Below are positions 45,826-54,976 of a stretch of DNA of 64,000 nt, piece after piece. The notes under the pieces were generated by a model. The model saw only the letters and a program-made list of their open reading frames with translations. It did no database searches and was not told the DNA's origin. Each line of letters starts with the position of its first letter. Position 1 is the first letter of the stretch. Source of the stretch: Burkholderia paludis. GTDB taxonomy: Bacteria > Pseudomonadota > Gammaproteobacteria > Burkholderiales > Burkholderiaceae. Location: NCBI RefSeq assembly GCF_000732615.1, contig NZ_JPGL01000005.1:1-64000 (forward strand). Reading direction: 5' to 3'. The position numbers were made by a program, and so were the translations under genes.

Positions 45826-48176
45826 ACTGCCTCCCCGATACCGAGTAATGTACCACCCTGCCGCGTGTCGTCTATCGAGTCAGGAAGCATTGCCTCGGGG
45901 TCTTCGAGCACCCAGTCTTGCAAAAACTGCCCATTCATTTTTCCTTTCTCGAAGTACGTCGAATAGATTTTATTCGGATTGCCTTTTTCCAATTGCTTAC
46001 CGAACCGCCAGTCTGCTTCAACTCTAAAATCGTTCAACTGCTCAGACGAGATTCGACAAATACCAATCGCGACATCGTAAGCCAGCGCCAACCTGGCATG
46101 CATCGGATTCGTCATGATCGTCGAATGGTTCGTCGGGTTATTCACAGCCTGATCGAGAATACGCACGACCTGCTTGTTTCGCCATTTTTCATATCCCTCC
46201 GGCATTTGTGCGTTGGACCCAGCCTCGCCGATGACCACATCGTCCTTGACCCACTCCGAATTGTTGTCGTGACGAGCCTCCATGCGCGTGATTGCATGGT
46301 CCTCATAGCGTTGTGACGCCTCGCTGTCCGCATCTCCCTTGGGCGCCATCTCAACTGCATGCTTGCCTTCAGCCTTATATGTGTCGTACGGGTCAGCCAT
46401 GTTGATGCTGGCCTTGCTCTTGTTTCGCGCAGCCGCCACCGGATCGTTGTCCTCATTGAAATCGCTTTCGGCGTTTCCGTCCCTGACCTGTACGACCGCT
46501 CCATAGCGGATCGCCTGCGGGAAGAACGGTTCCGGCAGGCCAGGTGCATCACACAGGACGTGCCAGTCCTTCGGTGGATCGGCGTTGGTACGAAACATGC
46601 CAAGAGCCGAAGTCGCCAATGTCGCGATAAACAACACGGGAGCCGCGCCGATGGTGCCGACCTTGCCATACCAATGCTCGTTACCCCGCAGCGCCTTGAC
46701 CAGGTTGTATTTGGCCGGTGGCGACGTGGGATAGAAAAACAGCTTCGACGAGCCCTTTTCGTAACGCCAGTCATGCTCCCAGGTCCGATAGACGACAGGG
46801 TTCTCCTGGCCGACCTGAAAGTTGGTGGCGAACACGCGCTGCGTGAACAGGCTCGTGCCCTTCACGAGTTCGACCTCTTTCGGATGCAATCCTCGCCAGC
46901 CCATGCCCTGCACCGGAGCCGCGGAAATCACCTGATCGTGCGGACACGAGTACAGCGTCACACGCCCGTAGGTGTGATTCTGGACGCCATACCGCTTTCT
47001 GTCGTCGTCCGGATCGTAGGCGGGCTTGCCGTCTTCGCCCGCCTTCATGTTTGCCATCGTCATCCGATAGTCGAGCGGGTCGCGCTGATCCTCGGCACCC
47101 TTGCTCTGCGCGATCAGTTCGAAAAATGCCTTCAAGGTCTTCGCCCGCGCCTGCGATTCCACCCGACCTCGGTTGCCCTTCGAATCATGGTTGTTGCGCT
47201 CGGCCCAGTGTTCCATGAACGGCGAGTTGTCACCCTCGATGGAACCGACGATCCCGTAGGGCGGATTGGCCAGCACATAGGTATCCGCCACGCATCTCAC
47301 GCCGGCCGCCTTCGACAGCCGATCGCCGAGAAACGCCGAGGCAATGCCGACCATATTGCCCTGGCTATGGCACACCACGGTGATCGGGACATCCTTTTGC
47401 ACTTTCCGGATAGACCCGATGAGCTTCGCCAGACGCAGCGCGCCCATCACGTTGTACGCGCGCGGCGGTGTCTCGTAGATCTGACGCGCCGTGGGATTGA
47501 TGCTCTGAATGTTGATGAACCCGAAGATGCGCGGATCGACGCCGGCATTCCACAGGTCCGGCAGGCTGCCGCAACCGTTCGCGAACGGGCCACCGCCCCA
47601 ATAGTTCTGCTCGTTCAGGAAGATCGACTTCCCGTAGCGCTTCAGATCCTCGGCGTTCGCCTTGTAGCCCCAACGAAAATGAATGACGGGCGAGTAGGTA
47701 TTTTCGTCCGGTTGCAGATAGGTCTTCGATGTCAGTTTCGGGTTGATGAACCCATCATCGGTCAGGCTCTTCATGTAACGCATCTTGCCCATCTGGCCAC
47801 CCAGTGGCCCGCGATGCGTCAAATGATCGTCCTCGCGCCCAAGACGCCTGTTCAAGCCGGCGCACAGCCCCTCTTCTCCCGCTTCGAACCACTCTCCCTC
47901 CGAGTTGACCCCGTGCACGAAAATCACGATGCCCGGCAACGGCATCTGCATGACGCACAGATAGTCCGATTGGCTGAGCGTCATCACGCCATTGCCGTTG
48001 GCGACCAGGTAGCGATTCTGCAAATCGCCGTTCCCGTCCGACGAAGCTCCGCCTGAAGGCGCGCGCGGATCGAGGCCGCCGCCCTCGTTCGCCGCGGCTT
48101 GCGCCGACGCATTGTTTTCAGGTGCGACCGGATTGGCCGGTGCGGTATTGGCTGTATCTGCCATGATGATTGCCAT
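45822..48176 (-). CDS. tle3: Tle3-family T6SS lipase effector
   Basis: A 784-residue effector expected to hydrolyse phospholipids in a rival's membrane. After a low-complexity N-terminus (about 1-50, Ala/Pro/Gly) the alpha/beta-hydrolase core starts with GIVIFVHGVNSEGEWFEAGE (82-101). The nucleophile motif is VVCHSQGN with Ser271. Large C-terminal region as in Tle3 (DUF3274), including RYGVQNHTYGRVTLYSCPHD. No signal peptide, as usual for T6SS cargo. It begins 6 bp after VgrG and overlaps the Tla3-like gene by 4 bp. A second ATG at 48164 is an alternative start. Confidence 0.88.
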   Translation of the reverse strand: MAIIMADTANTAPANPVAPENNASAQAAANEGGGLDPRAPSGGASSDGNGDLQNRYLVANGNGVMTLSQSDYLCVMQMPLPGIVIFVHGVNSEGEWFEAGEEGLCAGLNRRLGREDDHLTHRGPLGGQMGKMRYMKSLTDDGFINPKLTSKTYLQPDENTYSPVIHFRWGYKANAEDLKRYGKSIFLNEQNYWGGGPFANGCGSLPDLWNAGVDPRIFGFINIQSINPTARQIYETPPRAYNVMGALRLAKLIGSIRKVQKDVPITVVCHSQGNMVGIASAFLGDRLSKAAGVRCVADTYVLANPPYGIVGSIEGDNSPFMEHWAERNNHDSKGNRGRVESQARAKTLKAFFELIAQSKGAEDQRDPLDYRMTMANMKAGEDGKPAYDPDDDRKRYGVQNHTYGRVTLYSCPHDQVISAAPVQGMGWRGLHPKEVELVKGTSLFTQRVFATNFQVGQENPVVYRTWEHDWRYEKGSSKLFFYPTSPPAKYNLVKALRGNEHWYGKVGTIGAAPVLFIATLATSALGMFRTNADPPKDWHVLCDAPGLPEPFFPQAIRYGAVVQVRDGNAESDFNEDNDPVAAARNKSKASINMADPYDTYKAEGKHAVEMAPKGDADSEASQRYEDHAITRMEARHDNNSEWVKDDVVIGEAGSNAQMPEGYEKWRNKQVVRILDQAVNNPTNHSTIMTNPMHARLALAYDVAIGICRISSEQLNDFRVEADWRFGKQLEKGNPNKIYSTYFEKGKMNGQFLQDWVLEDPEAMLPDSIDDTRQGGTLLGIGEAV

Positions 48177-48182
48177 CCCCGG

Positions 48183-50969
48183 TCAATTCTTGTTCTTGAA
48201 GAAATTCACGACGAATGGTTCGAACTGGTTGCTCTGGATGGGAGCAAGCTTGCCCGCGGCGTCGGATTGCCCCTTCACCACTTCGCCCGATGCTTTCGTG
48301 ATCTCCGCCTGCATGCCTTCCACGGCCTGCCCGTCGGTCGCCCGCACGAGCTTGGGCACGCGCCCGAGTGGGGCATGATCGAACTTCGGCATGTCCGTGC
48401 TCATGCTCGCCGGCCCCTGCCACGAGTGCCCGGCGGACTTCACCGTGAACGTGCCGGGGCACCCCAGTTCGATATCGTTGCCGTGCAGTTTCAGGTAGGC
48501 GCCACCGGACGTCGTGAGAACCACCTCGTCGCTCGCCATGCCCGCTAGCTTGCCGCCGGCCGCCGTGAACTGAATGTTCTTCGCGGAATCGATCTGCGTG
48601 TCGTCGTTCTGGCTCTGCAGCGTCACCTTGCCCTGATTCGCAATCGCCGAAACGCCATCGCTGTGCGCGAACATCGCGACGCCGCGGCCACCGTGCAGCG
48701 TGATGTGCTGGCCGCTGGTCAGTTGCACGTGTTGCTGCGCGACCTGGTCGATGTTCTCGCCGGCGTATGTCACGTGGGTCTTCGGCGTGATTGCAACCGA
48801 GCCGGCTTGCGCGCCGAACGCCATCAGCGCTTGCGACCCGGCCGCACCACCGGTTCCGGCGTCCGACGCGCCACCGCCGCCGGGTGCCCAGCCCTTGAAC
48901 GCCGCGGCGACCGCCTGCTGGCCCGTCGTGTCGCTCGCCTGACCGCCATGCTGACCGGCGTAGTCGCCCAGCGACTTGAACAGGTCCGTGCACTCGCCGA
49001 GCAGCCGCAGCAACTCGTCACGATCGAGCTGACCGCCGCTCGCCTGCGAGCGTGCGTAGGTCGTCAGGAGAATGCCCTGCGCGGCCCGCAATGCGGCTGC
49101 CGCGTCGGTGCGCAATTCCGCACCCTCGCCACGATCCTGACCTCGGCCGTCCTGGCGGGGTTGCGTCAGGTACCCTAGATTCAGCTGGGAATACGCGTGC
49201 TCGCTCGCCAACTGACTGGATATTTGTCCCGGGGTATCGTCGAGACGCAGCTGGTTATATCGGCGCCCCTTGATTTCCTTGGTCTTGATCCCCGACACGT
49301 AGCGGTTGCCGGGAAGGTTGCCGATGTGGGTGAAGGCCGCCGGGGGATTCACGCCGTTGCTCAGCACGTTGATGATGACCAGGCGGTCCGGATCGCCGCC
49401 GAGGCTGCCGATCAATACCTCCATGCCGACTCGCGGCAAAAACAGCGCCCCGAAGCTGCCGCCCGCGAGACTCGCTCCGACACGGATCGGTGCGCTGTCG
49501 CCGGCATTGTCGTTCGTGCCCGCCCCTTGGGCATGTGCATGGTCCGCCGGATCGAGGCCATGGATCCGAACGCGAACGCGGCCGTCGGCATCGCAAAACA
49601 CTTCCTCGCCTTGCTGGCCGACGATCGTGCCGGTCAACAGGTGCACGGGCGGCAGATCGACCTTGGGATCGTACGCCGGCGTCAGCGGTACGCCACGCCG
49701 CACACAGGTGAACTGATTTTCGTAGCGCGTATCGGCTTCGGTTGCCGCCGACGCCGGCGGCTGCAATGGCGCCGGATAGGCGAGGTGCCGGCTCGCGGCA
49801 AACAGCGCCTGGACACGGTCGGTCAACCCCTTCGGCAAATTGTTCCAGATGTCGTGGTCGATCGACGTGATCACGAGCTGCCGCTGGTCGGAGGACTGCA
49901 TGTCCCATTCGGGATCTCCGGTCAGGGTGATCCACGCCCCGACGGCCAGATCGCGCACGCTGCTCACGCCGTCGTAACGCTCGGCTTCAAACTGATGCGC
50001 GAGCATCCGGACGCGCGTGAGGCGCTCGTGATCGTTCCATGAGTCGCCCGCATGGGGGATGTCGATCGCGACGTCGGTGAGCAGCTGCGCCAGGTCGTTG
50101 CCGGCCTCGCCCTGGTTGAGGCTCGACGCGACCACCGACTCGTCGATACGCGCCTTCTTGTAATCCCACGACGGACGCCCGACCTGGCCCGGCGCGAGCC
50201 GCTGATGCAGTGCGAACAGCGTAACGGTGTCGCGCTCCTCGGTGGCGGCGTCGCGCGGATGCAGTCGGACCGTGCCGGCCGGCGCTTCGGGCAACGACAT
50301 CGGGTCGTCGCAACACACGAGCGTATGCACCGGCGTGTCGTCCTGGCCGCTCCCCGCTCCCTTGACCGGACCGGCCTTGGCAAACACCGTGATGCCTTCG
50401 CGCCTCAACAGGCGGCGCACGAAGTTCGCATCGGACTCATTGACCTGGCGGGTCAGCTCACGCGCCGGATACCGGTCGCGACTCAAGCCGGACAGGTCGA
50501 ATTCGAAGGCCGCAGCCAGCGCCGGGCTACGCTGACGCCATTCGCCGAACAATGTCGTGAGGATGTCGACTACGTTGCTCTGGCGGAATACACGGGAATT
50601 CGTGCGTTTGTCCATCAAAGACAGGGCGTCGCACACCGTGAGCTGGTACACGCACAGCTCACCGTCGCTCTGGCCGATCTGCACATCCTGGACGATCGCG
50701 TTGACGAAGTGCAACCGGCCCCGATCGGTGACGAGCCGGATCGAGACGGGGACGCCGAGGAATAGCCTCGGCGACAGGTTGTGGCGGGGCGACACGCAGG
50801 TCAGATGCCCGCGAATGCCGGTCATCAGCCCTTCGTGCACGTGCGCGTGCTGCAGCGCAAGCAAGTGCCCCAACGCGCCTTGCGCCTTGCCGAAATTCAA
50901 GGCGACAGGCCGACGATTCCAGTCGACCACCCCTGCCGCGAAGCTGCTTATTGTTTCGCTTATCGACAC
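48183..50969 (-). CDS. vgrG: VgrG spike protein with C-terminal extension
   Basis: A 928-residue VgrG: gp27-like N-terminal part (RLFLGVPVSIRLVTDRGRLH; VCDALSLMDKRTNSRVFRQS), gp5 OB-fold (GTIVGQQGEEVFCDADGRVR, about 450), VGASLAGGSFGALFLPRVGM, then DUF2345 with needle repeats (ITLHGGRGVAMFAHSDGV, VTLQSQNDDTQID). The last 55 residues (PKLVRATDGQAVEGMQAE, GEVVKGQSDAAGKLAPIQ) look like a transthyretin-like domain that in other VgrGs docks lipase cargo. The GTG at 50969, 7 nt after GAGAG, is chosen; an ATG at 51032 is also in frame. It leads the cargo operon. Confidence 0.92.
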   Translation of the reverse strand: MSISETISSFAAGVVDWNRRPVALNFGKAQGALGHLLALQHAHVHEGLMTGIRGHLTCVSPRHNLSPRLFLGVPVSIRLVTDRGRLHFVNAIVQDVQIGQSDGELCVYQLTVCDALSLMDKRTNSRVFRQSNVVDILTTLFGEWRQRSPALAAAFEFDLSGLSRDRYPARELTRQVNESDANFVRRLLRREGITVFAKAGPVKGAGSGQDDTPVHTLVCCDDPMSLPEAPAGTVRLHPRDAATEERDTVTLFALHQRLAPGQVGRPSWDYKKARIDESVVASSLNQGEAGNDLAQLLTDVAIDIPHAGDSWNDHERLTRVRMLAHQFEAERYDGVSSVRDLAVGAWITLTGDPEWDMQSSDQRQLVITSIDHDIWNNLPKGLTDRVQALFAASRHLAYPAPLQPPASAATEADTRYENQFTCVRRGVPLTPAYDPKVDLPPVHLLTGTIVGQQGEEVFCDADGRVRVRIHGLDPADHAHAQGAGTNDNAGDSAPIRVGASLAGGSFGALFLPRVGMEVLIGSLGGDPDRLVIINVLSNGVNPPAAFTHIGNLPGNRYVSGIKTKEIKGRRYNQLRLDDTPGQISSQLASEHAYSQLNLGYLTQPRQDGRGQDRGEGAELRTDAAAALRAAQGILLTTYARSQASGGQLDRDELLRLLGECTDLFKSLGDYAGQHGGQASDTTGQQAVAAAFKGWAPGGGGASDAGTGGAAGSQALMAFGAQAGSVAITPKTHVTYAGENIDQVAQQHVQLTSGQHITLHGGRGVAMFAHSDGVSAIANQGKVTLQSQNDDTQIDSAKNIQFTAAGGKLAGMASDEVVLTTSGGAYLKLHGNDIELGCPGTFTVKSAGHSWQGPASMSTDMPKFDHAPLGRVPKLVRATDGQAVEGMQAEITKASGEVVKGQSDAAGKLAPIQSNQFEPFVVNFFKNKN

Positions 50970-51337
50970 TGCCGTTCTCTCAATATTGTTGTAAACGTAT
51001 TGAATTCGGCTTTGCGACTCGCGCCACGGCACGGCACGGTCACACTACCGATTTGTGACAGCGAGGATATCAAACTTGCGGGAGCGATCCGGCGTCCGAC
51101 GAACGTCCAGGCCGCTTGCCGACACAATCTGACAAGCGTTGAGTTGACGGAATTCTGAGTGCGGCGAACAAGGCACTGGCGCCGCGATCGTGAAAAAGAA
51201 CGGGATCAGCGAATGATCGACTGGCAATTGACCACTGGCATTTCGGCCGCAGGGACGGCCGCCGTCAAGCAACCCGGGCAGGCTGGATGGCCGGCATCCG
51301 TGTGACGTGCGAGCACCACCGATGTCGAACAAAAAGC

Positions 51338-51364
51338 AAAAAGCCGGCTCGAGGCCGGCTTTTT
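51338..51364. terminator. Terminator of tRNA-Ala
   Basis: 11-bp stem AAAAAGCCGGC / GCCGGCTTTTT with a 5-nt loop, downstream of the tRNA on the minus strand. It could also stop transcripts from the left. The remaining sequence between 51033 and 51337 shows nothing I can name apart from the likely VgrG promoter (AT-rich, 50985-51005). Confidence 0.85.
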
Positions 51365-51477
51365 GTTTGTGAAGCATCAGGCTGCATTTTGTTGCACTTT
51401 GTGAACGAGCATGTCACTTCGCGCCCAGTGCAACACTATCCTTCCTGTCTCAGGAGGACGAGCCTTTCGAATTCCGT

Positions 51478-51553
<76 letters not shown>

Positions 51554-51618
51554 AACAGTCAATCATCATACACACGCATTTCCGCGCTTGGCAATAGGGG
51601 TTACACACCCCGCGCGCG

Positions 51619-51981
51619 TCACTTCGACGGCGCGCCGGCCAGCACCCATTCGACCACCGAACGGACGTCGGCGTCGCTCATGCGCGGATGCGCGGGCATC
51701 GGAATCGCCCCCCAGACGCCGGAGCCGCCGTCCTTCACCTTCTTCGACAGCTTGGCCACGGCCTGCGGATCGGCCTTGTAGCGGGCGGCAATATCCTTGA
51801 ACGACGGGCCGACCAGCTTGCGGTCGACCGCATGGCAGCCCATGCAGGCGTTGCCGCGCGCGACCTTCAGGCCGTCGCCGACGTCCGCATGCGCGACGCC
51901 CAGCGTACCGGCCACGAGCACCGCGACCGCGGCGCCCTGCGCCATCCATTGTTTCATCTGCTTCATCTGAATGCTCTTCAT
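51619..51981 (-). CDS. Class I c-type cytochrome (c551/c552-like)
   Basis: A 120-residue periplasmic cytochrome. Signal peptide to about residue 32 (GTLGVAHA); haem motif CMGCH (Cys46, Cys49, His50); the sixth ligand is Met95 in AIPMPAHPR. Small size and layout match electron-carrier cytochromes c551/c552. Its ATG overlaps the dolP stop by 4 bp (ATGA), so it is translated with that gene. A single electron carrier to a terminal oxidase or reductase is the likely role. Confidence 0.92.
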   Translation of the reverse strand: MKSIQMKQMKQWMAQGAAVAVLVAGTLGVAHADVGDGLKVARGNACMGCHAVDRKLVGPSFKDIAARYKADPQAVAKLSKKVKDGGSGVWGAIPMPAHPRMSDADVRSVVEWVLAGAPSK

Positions 51982-52778
51982 TGCGACGGCGCCTTCGGGT
52001 TGCCCGGGTGCACGCTGGACGAATTCGAAATCGGTGCGGGCGACTGCAACGGCGTGGACTGCACCGACGCGTCGGGCACGGCGCCCACCGTCGCGCCATC
52101 CGTCGGCGCGGCGACAGCCTGCGCTCCGGACGCGCCGCTCGCGGACGACGCGGCCTGCAGCGCCTGCGCATCCTGCGGCTTCACGTACTGGAATACCTTC
52201 ACGACCTTCTCGACGCCCGGCACCTGGCTGGCGGCTTCCGCACCGCGATTGCCCTCGTCGACCGTCACCAGGCCCATCAGGTAAAGGTTGCCGCGCTCGC
52301 TGACAACCTTGTAGTAGTTCGCCGAGATGCCCTTCGTCGCGATCAGCTCGGATTTCACGCGCCCTTCGAGGTACGAGTCGTTCGCACGCGACGACAGCGA
52401 CGACGCCGGCTCGACCGACAGCTCGTTGACGATGCCGTTCACGTTGTTGATGGCGCGCACGATTTCCTCGGCGCGCTGTTTCGACGCATCGTTCGGCACT
52501 TCGCCCGTCAGCAGCACACGGCGGTTGAACACCGTCACGTTCACGTGCGACTTGTCGGGCAGCCCGTTGTTGATCTGCGAGAGTGCCTTGACCTGGATCT
52601 CGCGATCCTCCGTCTGCGCGCCGAGCGTGCGGCGATCGGTCGCGATCAGCGCACCGCCGCCGGCCGCTGCGCCCACGACCCCGAGCACACAACCCTGCAG
52701 CGACACGGCGAGGCCCGCCGTGAGCGCGGCGAGCAACGTGGTCCTGACGAGCGTCTGTTTGACGCGGCTTTGATTCAT
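51978..52778 (-). CDS. dolP: BON-domain outer membrane lipoprotein (DolP/YraP-like)
   Basis: A 266-residue lipoprotein: signal peptide with lipobox VSLQGCVLG, then two BON domains (about 67-125, IQVKALSQINNGLPDKSHVN and VFNRRVLLTGEVPND; about 133-195, VKSELIATKGISANYYKVVS, GNLYLMGLVTVDEGN). DolP keeps the outer membrane intact by binding anionic phospholipids. The C-terminal 70 residues (Ala/Ser/Pro-rich) are an extension that E. coli DolP lacks. Start ATG at 52778, after GGAGAG. It follows diaA by 17 bp, as in enterobacteria. Confidence 0.9.
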   Translation of the reverse strand: MNQSRVKQTLVRTTLLAALTAGLAVSLQGCVLGVVGAAAGGGALIATDRRTLGAQTEDREIQVKALSQINNGLPDKSHVNVTVFNRRVLLTGEVPNDASKQRAEEIVRAINNVNGIVNELSVEPASSLSSRANDSYLEGRVKSELIATKGISANYYKVVSERGNLYLMGLVTVDEGNRGAEAASQVPGVEKVVKVFQYVKPQDAQALQAASSASGASGAQAVAAPTDGATVGAVPDASVQSTPLQSPAPISNSSSVHPGNPKAPSQ

Positions 52779-52795
52779 CGACGGCTCTCCTTCGT

Positions 52796-53380
52796 TCAAT
52801 CCTCACCCAGCAGCATCGCGTCGATGCCGTCGCACAGGCAGTGGATGGTCAGCAGATGGACTTCGTGGATGCGCGCCGCGCGAACGGCGGGCACGCTGAT
52901 CGGGATATCGGTTTCGGACAGCGCGGCCGCGACCGCATGGCCGTTGCCGCCCGTCAGCGCGACGACGGTCATCTCGCGCTCGTGCGCCTCTTCGATCGCC
53001 GCCAGCACGCGCGGCGACGCGCCGCCCGGATCGAGCACCAGCAGGATGTCGCCGGTCTGGCCAAGCACGCGCACCTGCTGCGCGAACAGTTGCTCGGCGG
53101 ATGCGATGCCCGCGAGACCGCCCTGCGACGCATCGGTGGCCAGCGCGATCGCGGGCAGGCCCGGACGCTCGCGCTCGAAGCCGCCGACGAGCGACACGGC
53201 GAGGTAGTGCGCGGCAGCGGCCGACGGGCCGTCACCGCAGGCGACGATCTTGTTGCCGTTCGCCAGCGCGGCGAACATCGCGTCGACCGCCGCTGCGATC
53301 GGCAGCGACAGCGCGTCGGCCGCTTCGGCATGAAGCGCGGCGCTGTCGTGGAAATGTTGCTGAATACGTTCGACTGACAT
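52796..53380 (-). CDS. diaA: SIS-domain protein, DiaA/GmhA-like
   Basis: A 194-residue SIS-domain protein: ERIQQHFHDSAALHAEAAD, NKIVACGDGPSAAAAHYLAV (phospho-sugar loop), GDILLVLDPGGASPRVLAAI. It resembles DiaA, which binds DnaA and promotes timely initiation, and the sedoheptulose isomerase GmhA. The gene order yraN-diaA-dolP supports DiaA. CGDGPSA replaces the usual GNGGSA loop. The chosen ATG is 53380 (MSVERIQQHF). Confidence 0.85.
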   Translation of the reverse strand: MSVERIQQHFHDSAALHAEAADALSLPIAAAVDAMFAALANGNKIVACGDGPSAAAAHYLAVSLVGGFERERPGLPAIALATDASQGGLAGIASAEQLFAQQVRVLGQTGDILLVLDPGGASPRVLAAIEEAHEREMTVVALTGGNGHAVAAALSETDIPISVPAVRAARIHEVHLLTIHCLCDGIDAMLLGED

Positions 53381-53506
53381 CGATTCCTGGTGAACTGGGC
53401 GCGTGGCACGCATCGCGCGACATCGTGGGTGCGGCGAGTTTACCGTACTCCGGCACCCTCTCCGGGGGTGCGGCAAGAACTCTTTACAACTCGTCACAGC
53501 TCTCGG

Positions 53507-53983
53507 CTACGCATCGTCGGCACGAAATGCGTCGCGCAGCCACACGAGCCGCCCGGCCTCGAACGCGACGACGTCGAAGCGGCAAGCGGCACCGCCGCCA
53601 TCCCGCGCCCAGAACCGCAGCGCCGCGGCTACCAGGCGCCGCCGCTTGCGCCAGCCGACGCTCGCGGCCGCGCCGCCGTGCCGGGTGCTGCGCCGTGCGC
53701 GCACCTCGACGAACACGAGCATGCCGTCGGGCTCGCGCATCACGAGATCGAGCTCGCCGCCGCGCATCGTCACGTTCGCCGCGACGAACACAAGGCCGCG
53801 ACGCTCGAGAAACTGCCGGGCACGCTGCTCGAACGCCGCGCCGACGGGTTTGGATCGCGCCGCACCGGAAAAGTTGTCGCCCGCGCGCGGCAAACCGCGC
53901 CCGGCGTCCGGCCCGACCGGCGCCGCGTGGCACAATGCCGTCCTTGTTCCGCTTGCGCCGCGATTGCGCGCATTGCCTGCCAT
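53507..53983 (-). CDS. yraN: YraN family (UPF0102) endonuclease-like protein
   Basis: A 158-residue protein with the family core [20 protein letters not shown], the restriction-endonuclease-like RGGELDLVM and VFVEVRAR (the E-x-D...E-x-V pattern), then RFDVVAFE. Enzymatic role is not proven. The N-terminus (about 45 residues) is longer than in E. coli and might start downstream; the ATG used here overlaps the start of rsmI on the other strand (the two ATGs share the bases of CATG at 53981-53984). Confidence 0.85.
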   Translation of the reverse strand: MAGNARNRGASGTRTALCHAAPVGPDAGRGLPRAGDNFSGAARSKPVGAAFEQRARQFLERRGLVFVAANVTMRGGELDLVMREPDGMLVFVEVRARRSTRHGGAAASVGWRKRRRLVAAALRFWARDGGGAACRFDVVAFEAGRLVWLRDAFRADDA

Positions 53984-54863
53984 GACTGCCCTCCTCGAAC
54001 TCGCGCATACGCAGCACTACCCGAGCGCCGCGCTCTACGTGGTCGCCACGCCGATCGGCAACACCGCCGACATCACGCTGCGCGCACTCCATGTACTCGG
54101 CCTCGCCGACCGCATCGCCGCCGAAGACACCCGCAACACGGGCCAGCTGCTCGCCCGCTACGGGATCTCGAAGCCGCTGGTCGCCGTGCACGAGCACAAC
54201 GAACGCGAAGCCGCGCAACGCGTGATCGAGCTGCTGCGCGGCGGCGAACGCGTGGCCTACGTATCGGACGCCGGCACGCCCGGCATCTCGGACCCCGGCG
54301 CACGGCTCGTCGACGCGGTGCGCAACGCCGGCTTCACGGTGATCCCGCTGCCGGGCGCGAGCGCCGCCGTGACCGCGCTGAGCGTGGCCGGCGACTGGGC
54401 CGGCGCATTCACGTTTGCGGGCTTCCTGCCGCCCAAGACGAAGCAGCGCGCGACCGCGCTGCAGGCGCTGGTGTCGCACCCGTATGCATTGGTGTTCTAC
54501 GAAGCGCCGCACCGGATCGCCGAAACCGTCGCCGCGCTCGCCGATGCATTCGGGCCCGCGCGCCGGCTGCTGATCGCGCGCGAGCTCACCAAGCTACATG
54601 AGCAGTTGTTCCAGGGCACCCTGGCCGAAGGACAGATCTGGCTCGCCGGCGACGCGAACCGGCAGCGCGGCGAGTTCGTGCTGGTCGTCGAAGGCGCGCC
54701 GGCGACGAGCGGCGAAGCCGACGACACGGCGCACGACGCGCTGCTCAAGCTGTTGCTGGAAGAAGTGCCGGTGAAGAGCGCGGCCAAACTCGCGGCCGCA
54801 TTGACGGGCGCATCGCGCAGCACGCTGTATGCGCGTGCGCTGGCGTTGAAGGAAGAAAGCTGA
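53982..54863 (+). CDS. rsmI: 16S rRNA (cytidine1402-2'-O)-methyltransferase
   Basis: A 293-residue tetrapyrrole-methylase-fold enzyme that 2'-O-methylates C1402 in the decoding centre of 16S rRNA, using S-adenosylmethionine. Markers: [18 protein letters not shown] at the start, [28 protein letters not shown], and [18 protein letters not shown]. The start is the ATG at 53982; the open frame continues upstream on this strand but lies across yraN. It is divergent from yraN, as in E. coli, here with no intergenic space. Confidence 0.93.
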   Translation: MTALLELAHTQHYPSAALYVVATPIGNTADITLRALHVLGLADRIAAEDTRNTGQLLARYGISKPLVAVHEHNEREAAQRVIELLRGGERVAYVSDAGTPGISDPGARLVDAVRNAGFTVIPLPGASAAVTALSVAGDWAGAFTFAGFLPPKTKQRATALQALVSHPYALVFYEAPHRIAETVAALADAFGPARRLLIARELTKLHEQLFQGTLAEGQIWLAGDANRQRGEFVLVVEGAPATSGEADDTAHDALLKLLLEEVPVKSAAKLAAALTGASRSTLYARALALKEES

Positions 54864-54905
54864 CGCGCGGCGCGGTGCCTGCACCGCACCGTGCCGGGAA
54901 AGACA

Positions 54906-54929
54906 AAGGGCTGCCCTCGGGCAGCCCTT
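54906..54929. terminator. Hairpin between rsmI and rlpA
   Basis: 10-bp stem AAGGGCTGCC / GGCAGCCCTT with a CTCG loop, between the converging stops at 54863 and 54977. T-tract short on the plus strand (CTTC) and moderate on the minus (TTTGTC). Confidence 0.75.
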
Positions 54930-54976
54930 CTGCATCATCGGTCGGCGCCGCGTGATGCGCGATGCGTGATTCGGCG

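Noticed and set aside
46359-48056. A 565-codon plus-strand frame opposite tle3
   Set aside because: Antisense shadow; the minus frame carries the lipase motif and the operon layout.
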